Assembly: GCA_005765155.1 (NCBI GenBank) | Contig: VCCP01000001.1 | Coordinates: 6,510,001-6,574,000, forward strand | Reading direction: 5' to 3' | Origin: Zelopaecilomyces penicillatus | Taxonomy: Eukaryota > Ascomycota > Sordariomycetes > Hypocreales > Pseudodiploosporaceae | DNA: 64,000 nucleotides | Shown here: positions 24,152 through 35,606 of the stretch, piece by piece | Numbering within the stretch: position 1 is the stretch's first letter | Layout: each line of letters begins with the position of its first letter | Notes under the pieces: model-generated | What the model was told of the DNA's origin: nothing | The model's input: the letters and a program-made list of their open reading frames with translations, nothing else | The model's database searches: none | Translations under genes and position numbers: made by a program

Positions 24152-26210
24152 TCAAGATTGCTGACTAGCTGATTTGTTGCTTGAATTTCCAGAAGTCTTG
24201 GACAATGTCGAGTCTGTTCTAGTAATGCCGCCCATCCTGCCAAGTTTCGCCACCAGCATGGTGTTTTGAGCTTGCAGCTCACCGACTTGATTTTGAAGCA
24301 TTTGCATTCGCTTGAGAGCAATATCCCTTTCAGCTTTGACCTTCTCCAATTCTATCGTTAGGTTGGATTTCTCCTCTTTTTCGAGAGCCTTTCGCCTCCG
24401 CGCCTCGGCCTTGCGCTCCTCCTGCCCACGCTTCTCTTCCAGCTTCTCCATTTCTCGTTTGAACTTGGCTTCTTGTTTAGCGAGTTCCTTTTCGTGTTTT
24501 TCTCGTATCTTTAACAACTGGGCAGTATCTTTATCTTTACCGTCGCGTTTCCTGCCTTCCATTCGTTCTTGCATTTGTGAAGTCTTTTCGTCAAGCTTGC
24601 GGCGCTTTTCTTGAAGCCTTTTCAGCTCCTTGTCAAATGGTTGACTTCCAAAAGACTTGGACTCGTCGGAATGGCTTTCATTTAGACTCTCTGTTTGCAA
24701 CTTCTTTTCCGTAGTCATTCGTTTCTCAAGCGCAGAAGTAAAGGAGCGGATGGATGATGTCTCGCTAGATAGATCATCGCTGTTCTTCTTTTCGTCTTCT
24801 TCTTCTTCTTCCTCCTTTATCCCATCCTCAATCACTTCATTTTCTGCCTGTACGCTTCCTTGACTGTCTTGGCTTGGATCAAGGCCGCCAAATTGGCGTA
24901 AGCCGGTAGTAACAACGTATGACGCAGTCTCAAATACACCAGCGATAATGCCATACAGACCGTTGCTACTCGGAACATCTTGGTCGTCCTCTTGGTATTG
25001 CTCTTGATGGTTTGGCGTGCTGATACGAGGCACCGACTGCACCTTTAAGCTATGTAACGGTTCTTCCTTGCCTTCTCCCGTCGTTTCCATTGGTGTGTGG
25101 ACATCATCTTCTGGGGTCGAGGAGCTCTCCGCTGCATTGGCCGTAATCCAGTTAATAAATTTGCCAGCATCACCAACGATACCCGGAGGTGTTCCCTTTT
25201 CAATCAGGAATCGTGGCACACTACCACCAGGGTCACTTCTTGTCACCATGAGCCATTCAATAGCAACTGGTCGTCCTTCGCGAGTCTCTGAGTTCAATCT
25301 GCGTTTCTCATCGGCCCCTAGATCGGCTGATGAGAGCGACCTTTTGCTGGCTAGTCCTTCCACTTCCAGAGGAATCTCTCTGATAAGCTCGACAGATTCA
25401 TACTGGCCGCGAATGATTCCCTGTCGAGGAGGGCAGTCGGAATGAATACAAGGTTTCGAAACAATGATGTACTGTCGCAACGGTGCTGTTGTGCCCGTTG
25501 GCTTTGGTGAGAAGTCAGACGTGAGCAGGAGGGTAATGAAATCTCGCGGCGATGTAGGGCCGGGAAACTGGGCAGAAAGCTGGAAGACTGTACGCCGTAC
25601 GAAGACGGGGCAGGTTAATAAAGGTCTTGATTTTACAGTTCCTCATAGATAGAAGGTTCATTGGGTCTGACCTACCATTTAGATGGCCTGTTCCATCCAC
25701 AACTTGATTTTCCACCCTCCTGTCTGCTCCGATACCCCGAATGTTGCCACTTCCAGGGGATCCTTGGATCTTCATGGTCTCGGGAAATTCCTTCTCCAGC
25801 CCAATCTTCCACTGATCAAAGGACAAACCCTCATGGACACTCCTTCTAGCAAACCATGATCCCTTGCCGTCCTTTGCTGCAAGCTTGTAGACGTTGATAT
25901 CCAGTGGGTTATCCCTAGCGTTGACCTTGATCTCCTTCCACTCTTTCCGTAGTTGCTGAGCAATGCCGAGGGACGCTCCTGACTGACGATGAGATACCGA
26001 TCTCTGCATGTCCATGAGAACGGCGGACTCAGTCTTGGAGCGGGCCCTTCCTGTAGGCGCCGCTGCCGTCGTGGTCGGCGAGGGGATTGATTCAATGACG
26101 GTTTGCGCACCGGCAAATACCTCGTCCAGAAATGATTTGATGTTGTCTTGGGCCACATCATCCCATTCGATGGGCCCCAGGGTTTGGAACGGCTCGTGAG
26201 GGTTATCCAT
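24152..26210 (-). CDS. DUF3074 (START-like) protein with C-terminal coiled coil (656 aa)
   Basis: Two exons, 26210-25676 and 25587-24152, separated by an 88-nt intron (donor GTAGGT, acceptor GTACAG). The join gives LNVFQLSAQFPGPTSPRDF, the core of DUF3074, a fungal START-like fold thought to bind lipid. The domain spans roughly residues 90-330 and ends near VGDAGKFINWI. A disordered, acidic region follows, with a Glu run (KEEEEEEDEKK), and then from about residue 490 to 620 a charged Lys/Glu/Arg coiled coil (KELKRLQEKRRKLDEK). The tail is Ser/Thr/Asn-rich. There is no membrane segment. Ligand and partners are unknown; lipid binding is family-based inference. A perfect CRE palindrome lies 573 nt upstream of the start. 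Confidence 0.88.
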
Positions 26211-27195
26211 GGTCTGCGATGGATGCTCCGCTGTCCTCTCTCTATCTGTGAAATTCGCTGGTAGTTTTTGGCGATTTCGTGAGAGCGATGCAAACGGGTG
26301 AAAGTCCTGGGCTACCCGTCTGTCTGTAGGCTAGGTTGAAGGATGGGTAATACAACAGCGCTACAAGCCATACATCACATCACACCATGTCCCCCAACCA
26401 AATGTTGTAGCAATCAAACCTCCACTTTTCAAATAAGAGGCATGTGACTGATGATGATTCCAAGTGCGAGTAATGCAATAATACGGTAATACAATATGAA
26501 AACCAACTGGCTAGAGGTTTAAGGCAAAATGCACAGGGCGACTGAGGTGAAGAGGAGAACTGAGCCGGAAACTCTGGGGTAGCAGCAGTGGGGTTGCATG
26601 AAGGTGAATAAATAGTGGGCGAGAACGGCAACAGCATGGAAGAAGGTAGAAATGAGGTGGGGGGCAGCAGGCTGACAGCTCATTAATCAGTGTCGGTGAC
26701 AGAGGGCACAGCAGGTGTATGCGCGCTGTATGCACGCTATAAGCCCGCTGTGTGCCTTGTGACGGACACAACCATTGACAATTGACGTCATGCTCCAATG
26801 ATGTAATGGGAAGAAAGCCGAAGCATTTATCAATACCGGCACCCCCTCGTACAATTACATTGCACTATGCTGGGTATTGTAGTAGGTTATAGTCAAGCTG
26901 TAGGCCACGGTGCTGGTAAATACTGGAATTCAAGTTGGTAACAATATTACTACAGTCTTGCCAAGGAGATCCTGCTAGGAAGTCATCTATAACTCGGTGC
27001 ATGCAAAGGTCATGGTATCACATCACTACGAGTGACACTTTGTATTAGAATTCATAGCTGAAAGTATGGGGCTGCTATGGCAGTAGAAACAAAGGAAAGC
27101 CAAGTGCCTATTCCCTTATTATTATGAAAAACTACATCGTACCGACAAGGTCTGATTGGACCTGAAAGACCCCTGATCAAGATCCTATTACAATT
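26211..27195. other. Intergenic region upstream of the DUF3074 gene
   Basis: About 1 kb between two minus-strand genes, covering the DUF3074 promoter and the 3' flank of the SIP3-like gene. It contains a perfect TGACGTCA at 26783-26790 and an unremarkable AT-rich part near 26830-27190. No gene seen. Confidence 0.5.
26783..26790. promoter_or_regulatory. Perfect CRE palindrome TGACGTCA
   Basis: The consensus site for ATF/CREB bZIP factors. It lies 573 nt upstream of the DUF3074 start codon. Use in vivo is inference. Confidence 0.5.
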
Positions 27196-30100
27196 CTATA
27201 GCTTGGCCAGTGTCCTTGCCCTAATCATTGACTCATGATCACTTCGACAACTCCCACAGTGGTCATCTCGCCAAGCCTGCAGAGCCTTCTTCTGGTCAGA
27301 AGTCATAGACTCCATGATTTTCCGCGTCTCACGGCCCCCTATTTTCTCTTTGCTTGCTCCGCTCAAGTCGTTTTTCTGCAGCATCAGCGCAAGATCGTCG
27401 CAGAGCGACTTTTCGTTGATGAGCCAATTTTCCCACTCCGAATGTATCATTTCCCGTTCCATACTATTGACCACACGCATCGCTACTATCAAATCATGTC
27501 GATACGACCCTAGCCGCTGCCGAGTTCGACGAAGCCGCCTTGCTGAGGACCGGCTGGAAGCCGAGGACAGCGTGGCTCCCGCGTCCTCCCATGGGGCATC
27601 CATGTCTGTCGCAGCCAAGAGCTCTTCAAACGTTCCAAAGCATGTACTGTTTTGTGGAAACGGTTGAACATATCCACCACCTGCAGCAGCCTCTTCCAGG
27701 TCTGCGATATAAATAGCCTTGCTCATCATATTGTTTGGCCCGATTCCGATTCGGCGCATAAACTTTGCGGCACCTCGCTCTTTCCACCAAGCTGACGTCT
27801 CTGTCGACGATAGTAGCAGATTGAGCACGGTACTGAGTGCCAGACCGAGCAATATAAGTCTGTGTGCAGTGACCACTTTGAAAAGTTGTTTGAACCCTGC
27901 AATCACCCACATGATCACCGAAGAGATAACGCTCTCTCCAAATGACCTTGCTACTTCGAATAGCATTGCTGTCAAAGTCCGCGGTTTGATAGCCTGCTTC
28001 TTCCTCGAGTCTGTTGCGGCTGGAGAAAAGAGAACAACCTGAGTTTGCTGACCGACTTGACCATAGACGTGAATGGCTCTGTTCGTTCGACTGCGCGCAC
28101 CGAGCTTGCGGACTTGATCAGTGGCCAGTTCAGCAAGTTCTTCCGCATTGCTCGACGCATCGCGAAGTGCCTGCCGTTCAACCAGGTTCTTGGATAGTGG
28201 CGGTGACTTTGACCAATCAATTCCCACATAGATTGCAAGTTTACACTTTGACTTGGCCACGTGTGTGATGACGACTTTGGTTACCAGTTTAAAGTACTGA
28301 GAGTGAGGGAGATGCCACGCAGTTTTGATGTGCGTCACTTCGTACATTATATGGTCGTTGAACAAGTCTATCGCCTGGAAGTCTTCGACATCAGTAGTTT
28401 TTGATCGACCGAGCACATCTAAATGCTCCACTTTGAAATGGAACTGACGCTTCATCCGCCCTTGGTCAGATAGTGCCCATGGTCCTTGAGCAATTTGTTT
28501 GGCGCGGTGCTCAAAATATAGTTTTGGGAACACAAAGCTTTTATCACCGAACAACACGTGAAAACACGCCTTTGCGCTGATCTCAAAGTGTCTTTCTGCT
28601 GCGAGATCTTTTACACTCTCTGGCTCATACACTACCGGGTGCGTGGGAAGGTGTAGCTTTGCTTGAACCCTATGCCCAGAGATGAAAGGTGACAAGTGTG
28701 GGCTCCTACTCACAGGTCTCCCAGAAGCAGTGCCATCATCAATTGGCGTAGTTGCTGAAACCTCCTCCCAACTCTCTGCGCTTGGGCTTTGTCTTTCATA
28801 CTCATCTCTTTCGATGTTGATTAATGCGCTGATCATAGACTGTGTGTCCAGTGGTTCCTCAGCCTGGAGATTGTCCACCAGCAGATTCAAACGGGCATGG
28901 AGTAGGTGCAGGTCATCTAGGAACACTTTGATGCTAATTCTCGTATAACCTGTTTCATTAGTGTCCTGGCCCAAATGTAGGAACACAAAATCGCAATCTC
29001 TCCCAGCTGCTGCTGTCACCTCCGTAATGATGTCCAAGCTTATGCTATAAGCCGTGACAAGGCCCATTTGCTGGCTGTAAAAGTACATATTATCTGGTGT
29101 GACATAAATCCTGCCATCTCCAGCAAGGAGCTCACTGCCAGAGTCTCGTTCAAGAGAGCTCGACCACGCTGCGCGGAAGACAAGAATGAGTCTCTCGTCA
29201 GAGGGCGCATTTGGGAATAAAAGGCGAAATTGGGCGTGCTGTATCCTTAATTCAGTAGGATAATTAGGGGGGAAGGAGTCGCTAGCTTTGCCCCCCTGGA
29301 TAGTAGTACTGATAGGAGAATGTGAATCTTCAGATACAACGATGCCGATAGGATCATCCTCATCCAGCCTTGGGAGAACAGGCTGCTCGGATGCATTGAT
29401 GGTTGCCCAGACGTTGGTTCCCCAATAATTGGCCACGATTGATGTTGGCACCCGTTTGCCATCTATAGCAAGACCGCGATCACCAGTTGTGAGAACAGCG
29501 AGACGGCTTAGGTTGGTGCTTATGGGGGGTTTTGCCAAAGTTGGCGGAGCAAGTGTGCTTGTGTGGCTATCAATTGACGGCAACAGTCTCGTGGACTGCT
29601 TTGGGGGCGTTGGAGACAATGTGGCTTGGGGATGGCCAGGAAGCTGGAGGTTCTGGCTAGCAGAAATCATGCTACTGAGCCCACCGGATGAGCCGCTGGA
29701 TCCCGCAAGAGTCGATTCAAGTCCAGTACTAAAGGTGGCTTTGCGATGAAGATCAAGCTTTTGGATGATTCTGGCTGCGTGTTCCCGGCCACTTTCACCA
29801 TCCTCCCGAGCCAAGTCTCGCCCAAGAGCGGTGATGGACCGGCGAGAAATGCTGCCGTTAGGATCATAGCTCTGTCGGCCAACCAGATTGCCTTCCGGTA
29901 CAGGAACGGGGAGAGTGCCACTTCGATCAAAGGCCGGTGCCATTTCGTCAATGGGACCGAGTTGTGCGTCAACTGCCTTTGCAGAAAACTCAGGGATGCT
30001 CGGGGGAGATATCGAAAAAGCCGGGTCCACCCCACCAGGTAGGGAGCTGCTGTCTCGGTCCATGCTGGCTTCAAAGGCCTTCTTCTTGGTAACTTCAAAA

Positions 30101-31284
30101 ACCTCCAACCAATCCGTAAGCTCTCTCTGAGTTTCTGCCTGTAGAAGCATGGTTTGACTTTTTGTCTTCACCTCAAAGCAAAACCGCCTCTCTTCCCCCG
30201 CTGCAGGCTTTGCATTACAGAGCAGGACGCCTATTTCATCGCCCTGCAATACACCTTGGGAGCTTGGTATTAGGTATCCGAAAACACCATTCCGACAATA
30301 GTACCATCTGCGGACCCAGTTATATCTAACCTGCTTTCCAGTTGCGACCCGTAAGAATAGCCAGCCCTGCTTCTCAGAAATAACGGCACCCTTAGGCTCA
30401 ATGCTGACAGGTCCGCGTGAGCCCAGGAAAGCTACAGTTGATGCACTGTAGTCTTCCAACTCTCGTGATGGTTTGAATCCTTCAAAGGTGCTTTCACCAA
30501 GTTCTCGTCGCGCATTTCCTAGTTCCCGGCGAAATACGCCCTCTGACAGCTCCATCTCCTTAGCCCAGCCACGCACCCGATCTATTTCCCGACCCCAGCG
30601 TGCGGCACTGTCGGCGGCATCGCGTGCCCTCTTCGTCTCCTTGAATATGTCGTTGCATACCTTGACGAGAAGTTGGTCAATCGAGAAACGCAGCTGGGGT
30701 GCGAGCTGGCAGTAATCCATAGCGGCTTGGATATAGCCTTTTCGGTTCTCGTATACAGAAAAGGCATCTTCGCGAAGAGCTGAAGGTTCTTTTGTCTTCG
30801 ACTGTCCGACGTAGCGAGCGAGAGTCGAGTCGTAAGCCCTTTGGGTTTGGTCAAGTATTCGTCGAATCTCCTTGAAATTCCGCAACTCCCCAGTCAGAAA
30901 CGAGCGGATCGGTTCCACGACTGCCGTGTCCAGCTTCTTTGTGCTGCCAAGCAGTTGCATCCAGAACTCGCGAGATCCCTCACCAACTCGACTGAGGGCT
31001 AAAAGCGTGTAATCATTGTCGATGATGGTGTCTGTGCCAGAAAGGGTTGTCTTGGATAGATAGGTATTGATCGTGTCTTCGAGGGCAAGGATGCCGTTCA
31101 TCAGCTTCGATGTCGAGTTCACATAGCCATTTAGCCACTTTTCCACAGCATCGATCTGCTCAGCAAAATGAGAAGCCGTTGCGCGAAAGGTTGGTGAGTC
31201 GAGAGCTGCTTCGTTAAGCCCAACGGGGACGGCCCGATCTGCGGGCTTGGTGGCGGCCGCCGTGGTCCTGGTTGCTTCAGGCAT
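27196..31284 (-). CDS. SIP3/LAM-type sterol transfer protein: BAR, PH, GRAM-like, VASt, TM (1362 aa)
   Basis: Related to yeast Sip3/Lam3 and Ysp1/Lam1, ER-anchored proteins that move sterol at membrane contact sites. A single 4-kb exon. Residues about 20-260 form a BAR-like helical region. A PH domain lies at about 300-400 (WLFLRVATGKQVRYNWVRRW to TDWLEVFE). After a Ser/Pro linker a GRAM-like domain occupies about 680-790 (LILVFRAAW, IYVTPDNMYFYSQQMG). A VASt/StART-like domain spans about 885-1060 (YEPESVKDL to KLAIYVGIDWSKSP). Two hydrophobic segments follow at about 1115-1160 (SVIMWVIAGF; LILLGLALSTVLNLLL), the expected ER anchor, leaving a helical tail. Length and domain order match the family. 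The start follows directly from a long clean frame; no intron is needed. Confidence 0.92.
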   Translation of the reverse strand: MPEATRTTAAATKPADRAVPVGLNEAALDSPTFRATASHFAEQIDAVEKWLNGYVNSTSKLMNGILALEDTINTYLSKTTLSGTDTIIDNDYTLLALSRVGEGSREFWMQLLGSTKKLDTAVVEPIRSFLTGELRNFKEIRRILDQTQRAYDSTLARYVGQSKTKEPSALREDAFSVYENRKGYIQAAMDYCQLAPQLRFSIDQLLVKVCNDIFKETKRARDAADSAARWGREIDRVRGWAKEMELSEGVFRRELGNARRELGESTFEGFKPSRELEDYSASTVAFLGSRGPVSIEPKGAVISEKQGWLFLRVATGKQVRYNWVRRWYYCRNGVFGYLIPSSQGVLQGDEIGVLLCNAKPAAGEERRFCFEVKTKSQTMLLQAETQRELTDWLEVFEVTKKKAFEASMDRDSSSLPGGVDPAFSISPPSIPEFSAKAVDAQLGPIDEMAPAFDRSGTLPVPVPEGNLVGRQSYDPNGSISRRSITALGRDLAREDGESGREHAARIIQKLDLHRKATFSTGLESTLAGSSGSSGGLSSMISASQNLQLPGHPQATLSPTPPKQSTRLLPSIDSHTSTLAPPTLAKPPISTNLSRLAVLTTGDRGLAIDGKRVPTSIVANYWGTNVWATINASEQPVLPRLDEDDPIGIVVSEDSHSPISTTIQGGKASDSFPPNYPTELRIQHAQFRLLFPNAPSDERLILVFRAAWSSSLERDSGSELLAGDGRIYVTPDNMYFYSQQMGLVTAYSISLDIITEVTAAAGRDCDFVFLHLGQDTNETGYTRISIKVFLDDLHLLHARLNLLVDNLQAEEPLDTQSMISALINIERDEYERQSPSAESWEEVSATTPIDDGTASGRPVSRSPHLSPFISGHRVQAKLHLPTHPVVYEPESVKDLAAERHFEISAKACFHVLFGDKSFVFPKLYFEHRAKQIAQGPWALSDQGRMKRQFHFKVEHLDVLGRSKTTDVEDFQAIDLFNDHIMYEVTHIKTAWHLPHSQYFKLVTKVVITHVAKSKCKLAIYVGIDWSKSPPLSKNLVERQALRDASSNAEELAELATDQVRKLGARSRTNRAIHVYGQVGQQTQVVLFSPAATDSRKKQAIKPRTLTAMLFEVARSFGESVISSVIMWVIAGFKQLFKVVTAHRLILLGLALSTVLNLLLSSTETSAWWKERGAAKFMRRIGIGPNNMMSKAIYIADLEEAAAGGGYVQPFPQNSTCFGTFEELLAATDMDAPWEDAGATLSSASSRSSARRLRRTRQRLGSYRHDLIVAMRVVNSMEREMIHSEWENWLINEKSLCDDLALMLQKNDLSGASKEKIGGRETRKIMESMTSDQKKALQAWRDDHCGSCRSDHESMIRARTLAKL

Positions 31285-32403
31285 CCTGAGAATGTAGCCT
31301 CAACAACCCGACTGCGGCACTTGGGACTAGGACGGCGACTCCCCTCTGTGCCTCGTGTAGTGCGTCGCTGAGGGTAGACGCAACTTGGTAACGAGGCGAA
31401 GGTCGTGCATTGCGTGGTCTGTACGGAGTAGTGACAACGGTGATGTAGTGGTAGTGGGTACGGGCCAGCACCCCTGCGAGTCGCAGCTGCTCAGGAGCCG
31501 ACGTAGCTCGTACCACCTCTGGCCTCCTGTTGAAAATGATTAATTTACACCACAATCACTTACTGTACCTACAAAATCCTGTATATTACCTGGTGGTAGT
31601 AGCTTGTGATACATCAGCCTGTATGAAACTTTTCTCAATTAGTCCACGCTCAGTACAGACTATGCAGGACTATAAGACACCGAATACGTTAGGTGCCACA
31701 ATGTCGTCATGGTGTTCCGAGCCTGAAAATGCTATCACCGCATTGACTTCGCCGTCTTCGCAACGGTTTTGCGCACTATCGCCTCCGAACACAAGGAAAA
31801 CCACATCACGAACTTAACTCCAGCGAGGTTGAAGAGAACCCTTCTTCCGCCTTGGGCTATATGTAATGGCCGATAAGGATGGCTCACATTTTCTTACCCG
31901 ATTTACCAATTGAGATCAATGAAGCCGGGAGTTGTTACAGGTTTGGGCATCAGCAAGCTAGATCATCTTGTTCTTGTTCTATTCTAATACGATCCACAAC
32001 GCTATCGTCGGGAGACAAACGGCGTTATTTGTCACCTTTAGCCGTCCTCCTCAACGCTCATACCCATTTTCCGTTTCCACATTTTCATTCCCAGACTTGC
32101 AGCTGACTCCTGACCAACGGTGAGGCTTGAGCATAAGCATTTACGGATGGGCATTCATACCTCCATTTTGGCTAATTATCAAACTCAAGTAGCCGTCATG
32201 CTTGCGCGAAGTGGGCTTGGCCGCGATGTCTGGTAGGCCTGGTGAAGAGGCTTTGGACCAGCGTTGATCATCAGGCGTCTTTGGGAAAATGACATCGGCG
32301 CGGCATCGCTCGACCTTGGCGCATCTCGGCGCTTGTCCTCATCGCCGTGGGCGGACGGGTTGACTTGAGCAGATCCCTCGTCATTCACGAGGGAATCGGA
32401 TGG
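31285..32403. other. Intergenic region between SIP3-like and eRF1
   Basis: About 1.1 kb covering the SIP3-like promoter and the eRF1 3' UTR. GTACGGAGTA occurs at 31421-31430. No gene recognised. Confidence 0.5.
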
Positions 32404-34016
32404 TCAATCTTGCCAGAATGTTAGTCTCACAAAAACACACAAAAAATGCCAGATAGAGCATCGAACTCACCGTCGTAGTAATCGTCATCATCATCCTCAA
32501 GATCATTCAACTGTTCAAAGTTGACCTTGTAACGGAGAATGCCACCAATACCACCGAATCCCTTGACGAACTGGTTGCCTTCGGTCGAGCGGTCTGACAC
32601 AAACTCTAGTGCTGTACCGAAGTCCTTGTAGTGCTCAGCAATCCATTCAAGAAAAGATTCCTGAGTGACAATGTCCATCTCTTGGCCGGTCTGTCTATCT
32701 AGAAAAGCGGCACGGTTGGTTTGCTCCTGCAGCTTCGTTGTGTGAAGCAGGGTCTCGACACCATTGCTATCTTTCAAGCGCCAGCGGGTTATTTCGAGGT
32801 TCTCAAAAACAATGAGGGTCTCTACGGCGCCAAGCTCCAATGCCTTGAGGGTGTCATCAATACCATAACAGATCTTGCCAGTATCTTGGCTGATCTCTTC
32901 AAAGTATTTGCCGATGAGTTTCTTCTCCTGGATGAACTTGACGTTTCCAAGAGTCTCTGAGGACAACTCAATGGCCTGGTTGAAACCATTTTCGCCACCA
33001 TAGGAAACGTCAACCACTTTAATAACCTTGGACTGCAGGCGGTTGTCGAACATGTCGGAAGCGTTCAGATCGTTCTTGAAATCGGCGGAACCAGCGAGAA
33101 TAATTCCCATGACGTTAACTTTATCAGTAGTGATGAAGTTTTGCACTGCCAACTCGGCGACTTTGCGGACATAGTTGTGTCGCTTTTCCTCACGAAGACG
33201 TGCAAAACGGAGAGCGGACTGACCACCACGGCCGTGCTTCTTGGGAAGGTCAACGGAGAACTTGTGAACAACCTCACGGGTGTTGCCGCTAAGTGTGCCA
33301 AAAAGAGCGCCGTTACCATCCATGATGATGAAGCCAAACTTCTGGTCTGACTCGAGCAGTTCAGCCAAAGCCTCGGTATGGAATTTATTGTCGCAGAGAT
33401 AGAGAGAGGTGTTGATGGGTTTGAACGGTTCGAAGTCAATATTGACTTTTCGCTCCTTGCCCTCAGAAGTCAAGATTTCACCACAATACACGACCAAACC
33501 ATTGGGGGGGACCTTGTTGTAAAGCTTCAAACGCTGTTGTGTAGACGTAATGGCGGACAGGACAGACTGTCGATTGACACGAGACTTGATATTCGATGCC
33601 GTGCCCTAGAGAACAGTTAGAATTCACGGCTGGTGCTAACACGAAATGAATTCCCCATACGTATTCTTCAGCCAACATCTTAGCAATCCGCGAGACTTGG
33701 TCCTTGGGAGCTGCAAACTATGTCAGCGCTGTGCTCCATACTGCGGGTAATTTGAGCGGCACGCACGAATGATGAGGGAAATCATGGAGGTTCCATTGCC
33801 TCTGGCCGCCTCAAGGCGCTTGATCAATTTCTTGACCTTCCAGATTTCGATCTATTTCACCAATATTATCAGTCATGACGTCTCGACCTCAAGCTCATGG
33901 CCAACGCGGGGCAGCGAGGAGGGGCACAAAAAAAACATTTTCGGGTACGTATACCACAACGCAGGTAGGGCATCACTCACGTTCCGCTCGGCCTCATTAG
34001 CTTGGGCGTCACTCAT
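32404..34016 (-). CDS. eRF1 (SUP45), peptide chain release factor 1 (436 aa)
   Basis: Recognises all three stop codons and triggers peptide release together with eRF3. Five exons: 34016-33981, 33851-33767, 33710-33661, 33605-32471 and 32408-32404; introns of 129, 56, 55 and 62 nt. Stop-codon recognition motifs NIKS (about residues 61-64) and YLCDNKF (about 126-132) are present, as is the catalytic GGQ in KKHGRGGQSALRF (about 184-186). The acidic C-terminus DDDDDYYDD is completed by a last exon that carries only the end of one Asp codon and TGA. Its 62-nt intron has donor GTGAGT, branch ACTAAC and acceptor GCAAG. If this intron is retained, the protein instead ends with 14 unrelated residues. 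A CACGTG lies at 34077-34082, 61 nt upstream of the ATG. Confidence 0.97.
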
Positions 34017-34720
34017 CTTGAAGACGTTGCCTGTCACTTCGGAAGAGACGACAAATATAGAGGTGGATTCTTATCCCACGTGTTATGCGAAAATCTCTAA
34101 ACCACAAGACGTCGTTGTCGCGTGAAGGCGGCACACCGATGAGAGAACTTGAGGTGGATGGATGTCAGAGCCAGATTTTGATCGTGCAGAGCACCAGCGA
34201 TCCTACTCACTGACCAACAGTCCTCTGAGAGTGGCTAACGACCACCACTAATTAACCATGATGCATGCATGAACAATGAACAATGGACAGCATGAAGTAC
34301 TCTCTAGGCAGTGGTACTTGGCGGTAGACCCAGTTTTCGCTTGATCCACATGTAGCTCTAGAATGGAAAGACTTAATACCTGCATTGCTGTAGACAAAGT
34401 GACAAGCTGAGGCCGCTGCCAGCCGCCAACAGTGGATTAAGTTTCAGCGCACAGTAGGTACCTGGAAGACCAAGTTACTTCGCTACCTTACTTGTCTTGT
34501 CCTTGAGCTTCACCGCCCGGCATTATGCCAATGGCGACGACCACACACCCTTGGACCACGCTGGCTGGCCCATGACGCGCATGCCCGACTCAGAAACAGA
34601 ATCGACGCCGTAAATCAACGACTGTGATAAAAAGCTGGATCTAATCCACAGCTTCCTCTAGACCTTTATAAGGTTCAATCTACGCAGCTGTTGTGTTTTG
34701 CGACACCAGCACCTTCCACG
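34017..34720. promoter_or_regulatory. Bidirectional promoter region, eRF1 / DUF1770
   Basis: About 700 nt between two divergent starts. CACGTG at 34077-34082 is close to the eRF1 start. No gene seen. Confidence 0.5.
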
Positions 34721-35268
34721 ATGTCGTCCTTCGTTACCGAGCTCGGAGGCAAAGCTAGTCATATCAGAGAGCATCCCGATCCACGGCAAGATATCACACC
34801 ATCAACTGCTGCCGAGAAGAAGGAGGTTGTCACACTTCACCGCGCCCGACGGAGTAGCTCTGATGCGAGTCTTGAAGACGATGACATTCCCTATAGTGTC
34901 CTGAGACGCCCGCAACGATTGCATAACCTCCCTCCACTTCCAGACATGCGATTCGAGCAAAGCTATCTCCACAGTATAGCCGCCGCAGACACATGGTGGA
35001 AGGTTATGTTGATTACTACTAGGGACCAGGTAAAATTCCTTTCCCCTATTGCCTTCTGCTGTTCCCTTACTCCCAAGACTCAAAACTAACCTACTCAAAG
35101 ATATTGATGCCCTTGGCCCAAGGCCTCTTGCTCAACATTGCATTGTGTGGCTGGCAGCATTGGAATCAGAATGCGAGAGTGCATGGCGACTCATTAGGTG
35201 CCCAAGTCAGGAGATGGTGGTATGGAGTCAACAATTGGAAAGTACCTAATTCCAGGCAGCGTCGCTAG
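34721..35268 (+). CDS. DUF1770 fungal protein (158 aa)
   Basis: Two exons, 34721-35029 and 35101-35268. The 71-nt intron has donor GTAAAA, an AACTAAC branch 10 nt from its end, and acceptor AAG. Residues about 60-85 hold the fungal DUF1770 block (DDIPYSVLRRPQRLHNLPPLPDM, given here as DDIPYSVLRRPQRLHN followed by LPPLPDM), and FEQSYLHSI follows. Exon 2 begins with a hydrophobic stretch (ILMPLAQGLLLNIALCGW), probably a single membrane segment, and ends with a basic tail. Function is unknown in the family. The frame can be opened upstream only with a non-ATG codon, so the ATG at 34721 is preferred. Confidence 0.85.
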
Positions 35269-35606
35269 GAAAAGTAAAATGTAATGTTGGGCAATGATGT
35301 AACTTGTATATTTCGTGCCATGTCCTCTTGGACAGCGATGACAGCTGTGTGACAGTATCTTTTTGCAAATGTAAGAGTGTTCGGCCTTTTCACAAAGCAA
35401 GTTCCGTCTCTCCATATCATTATATGCTCCGTTTCTAATATTTCCGATGCTCTTCATTGCGACTTCCTTTTCCACATTTGCCCGTTCCCCCTACTCCCTA
35501 CTCCTAACTCCAAAACAAGAAAACAGAGTAGTTTAGTGGACAGGTTAATTATTACACCTGACTCTACACGTGAGTCACCTTAATAAAATAAAATGCATCA
35601 CATCAC
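35269..35606. other. Convergent intergenic region, DUF1770 / WHIM-like gene
   Basis: About 340 nt with the two 3' ends. CACGTG followed by GAGTCAC lies at 35567-35578. No gene seen. Confidence 0.45.
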
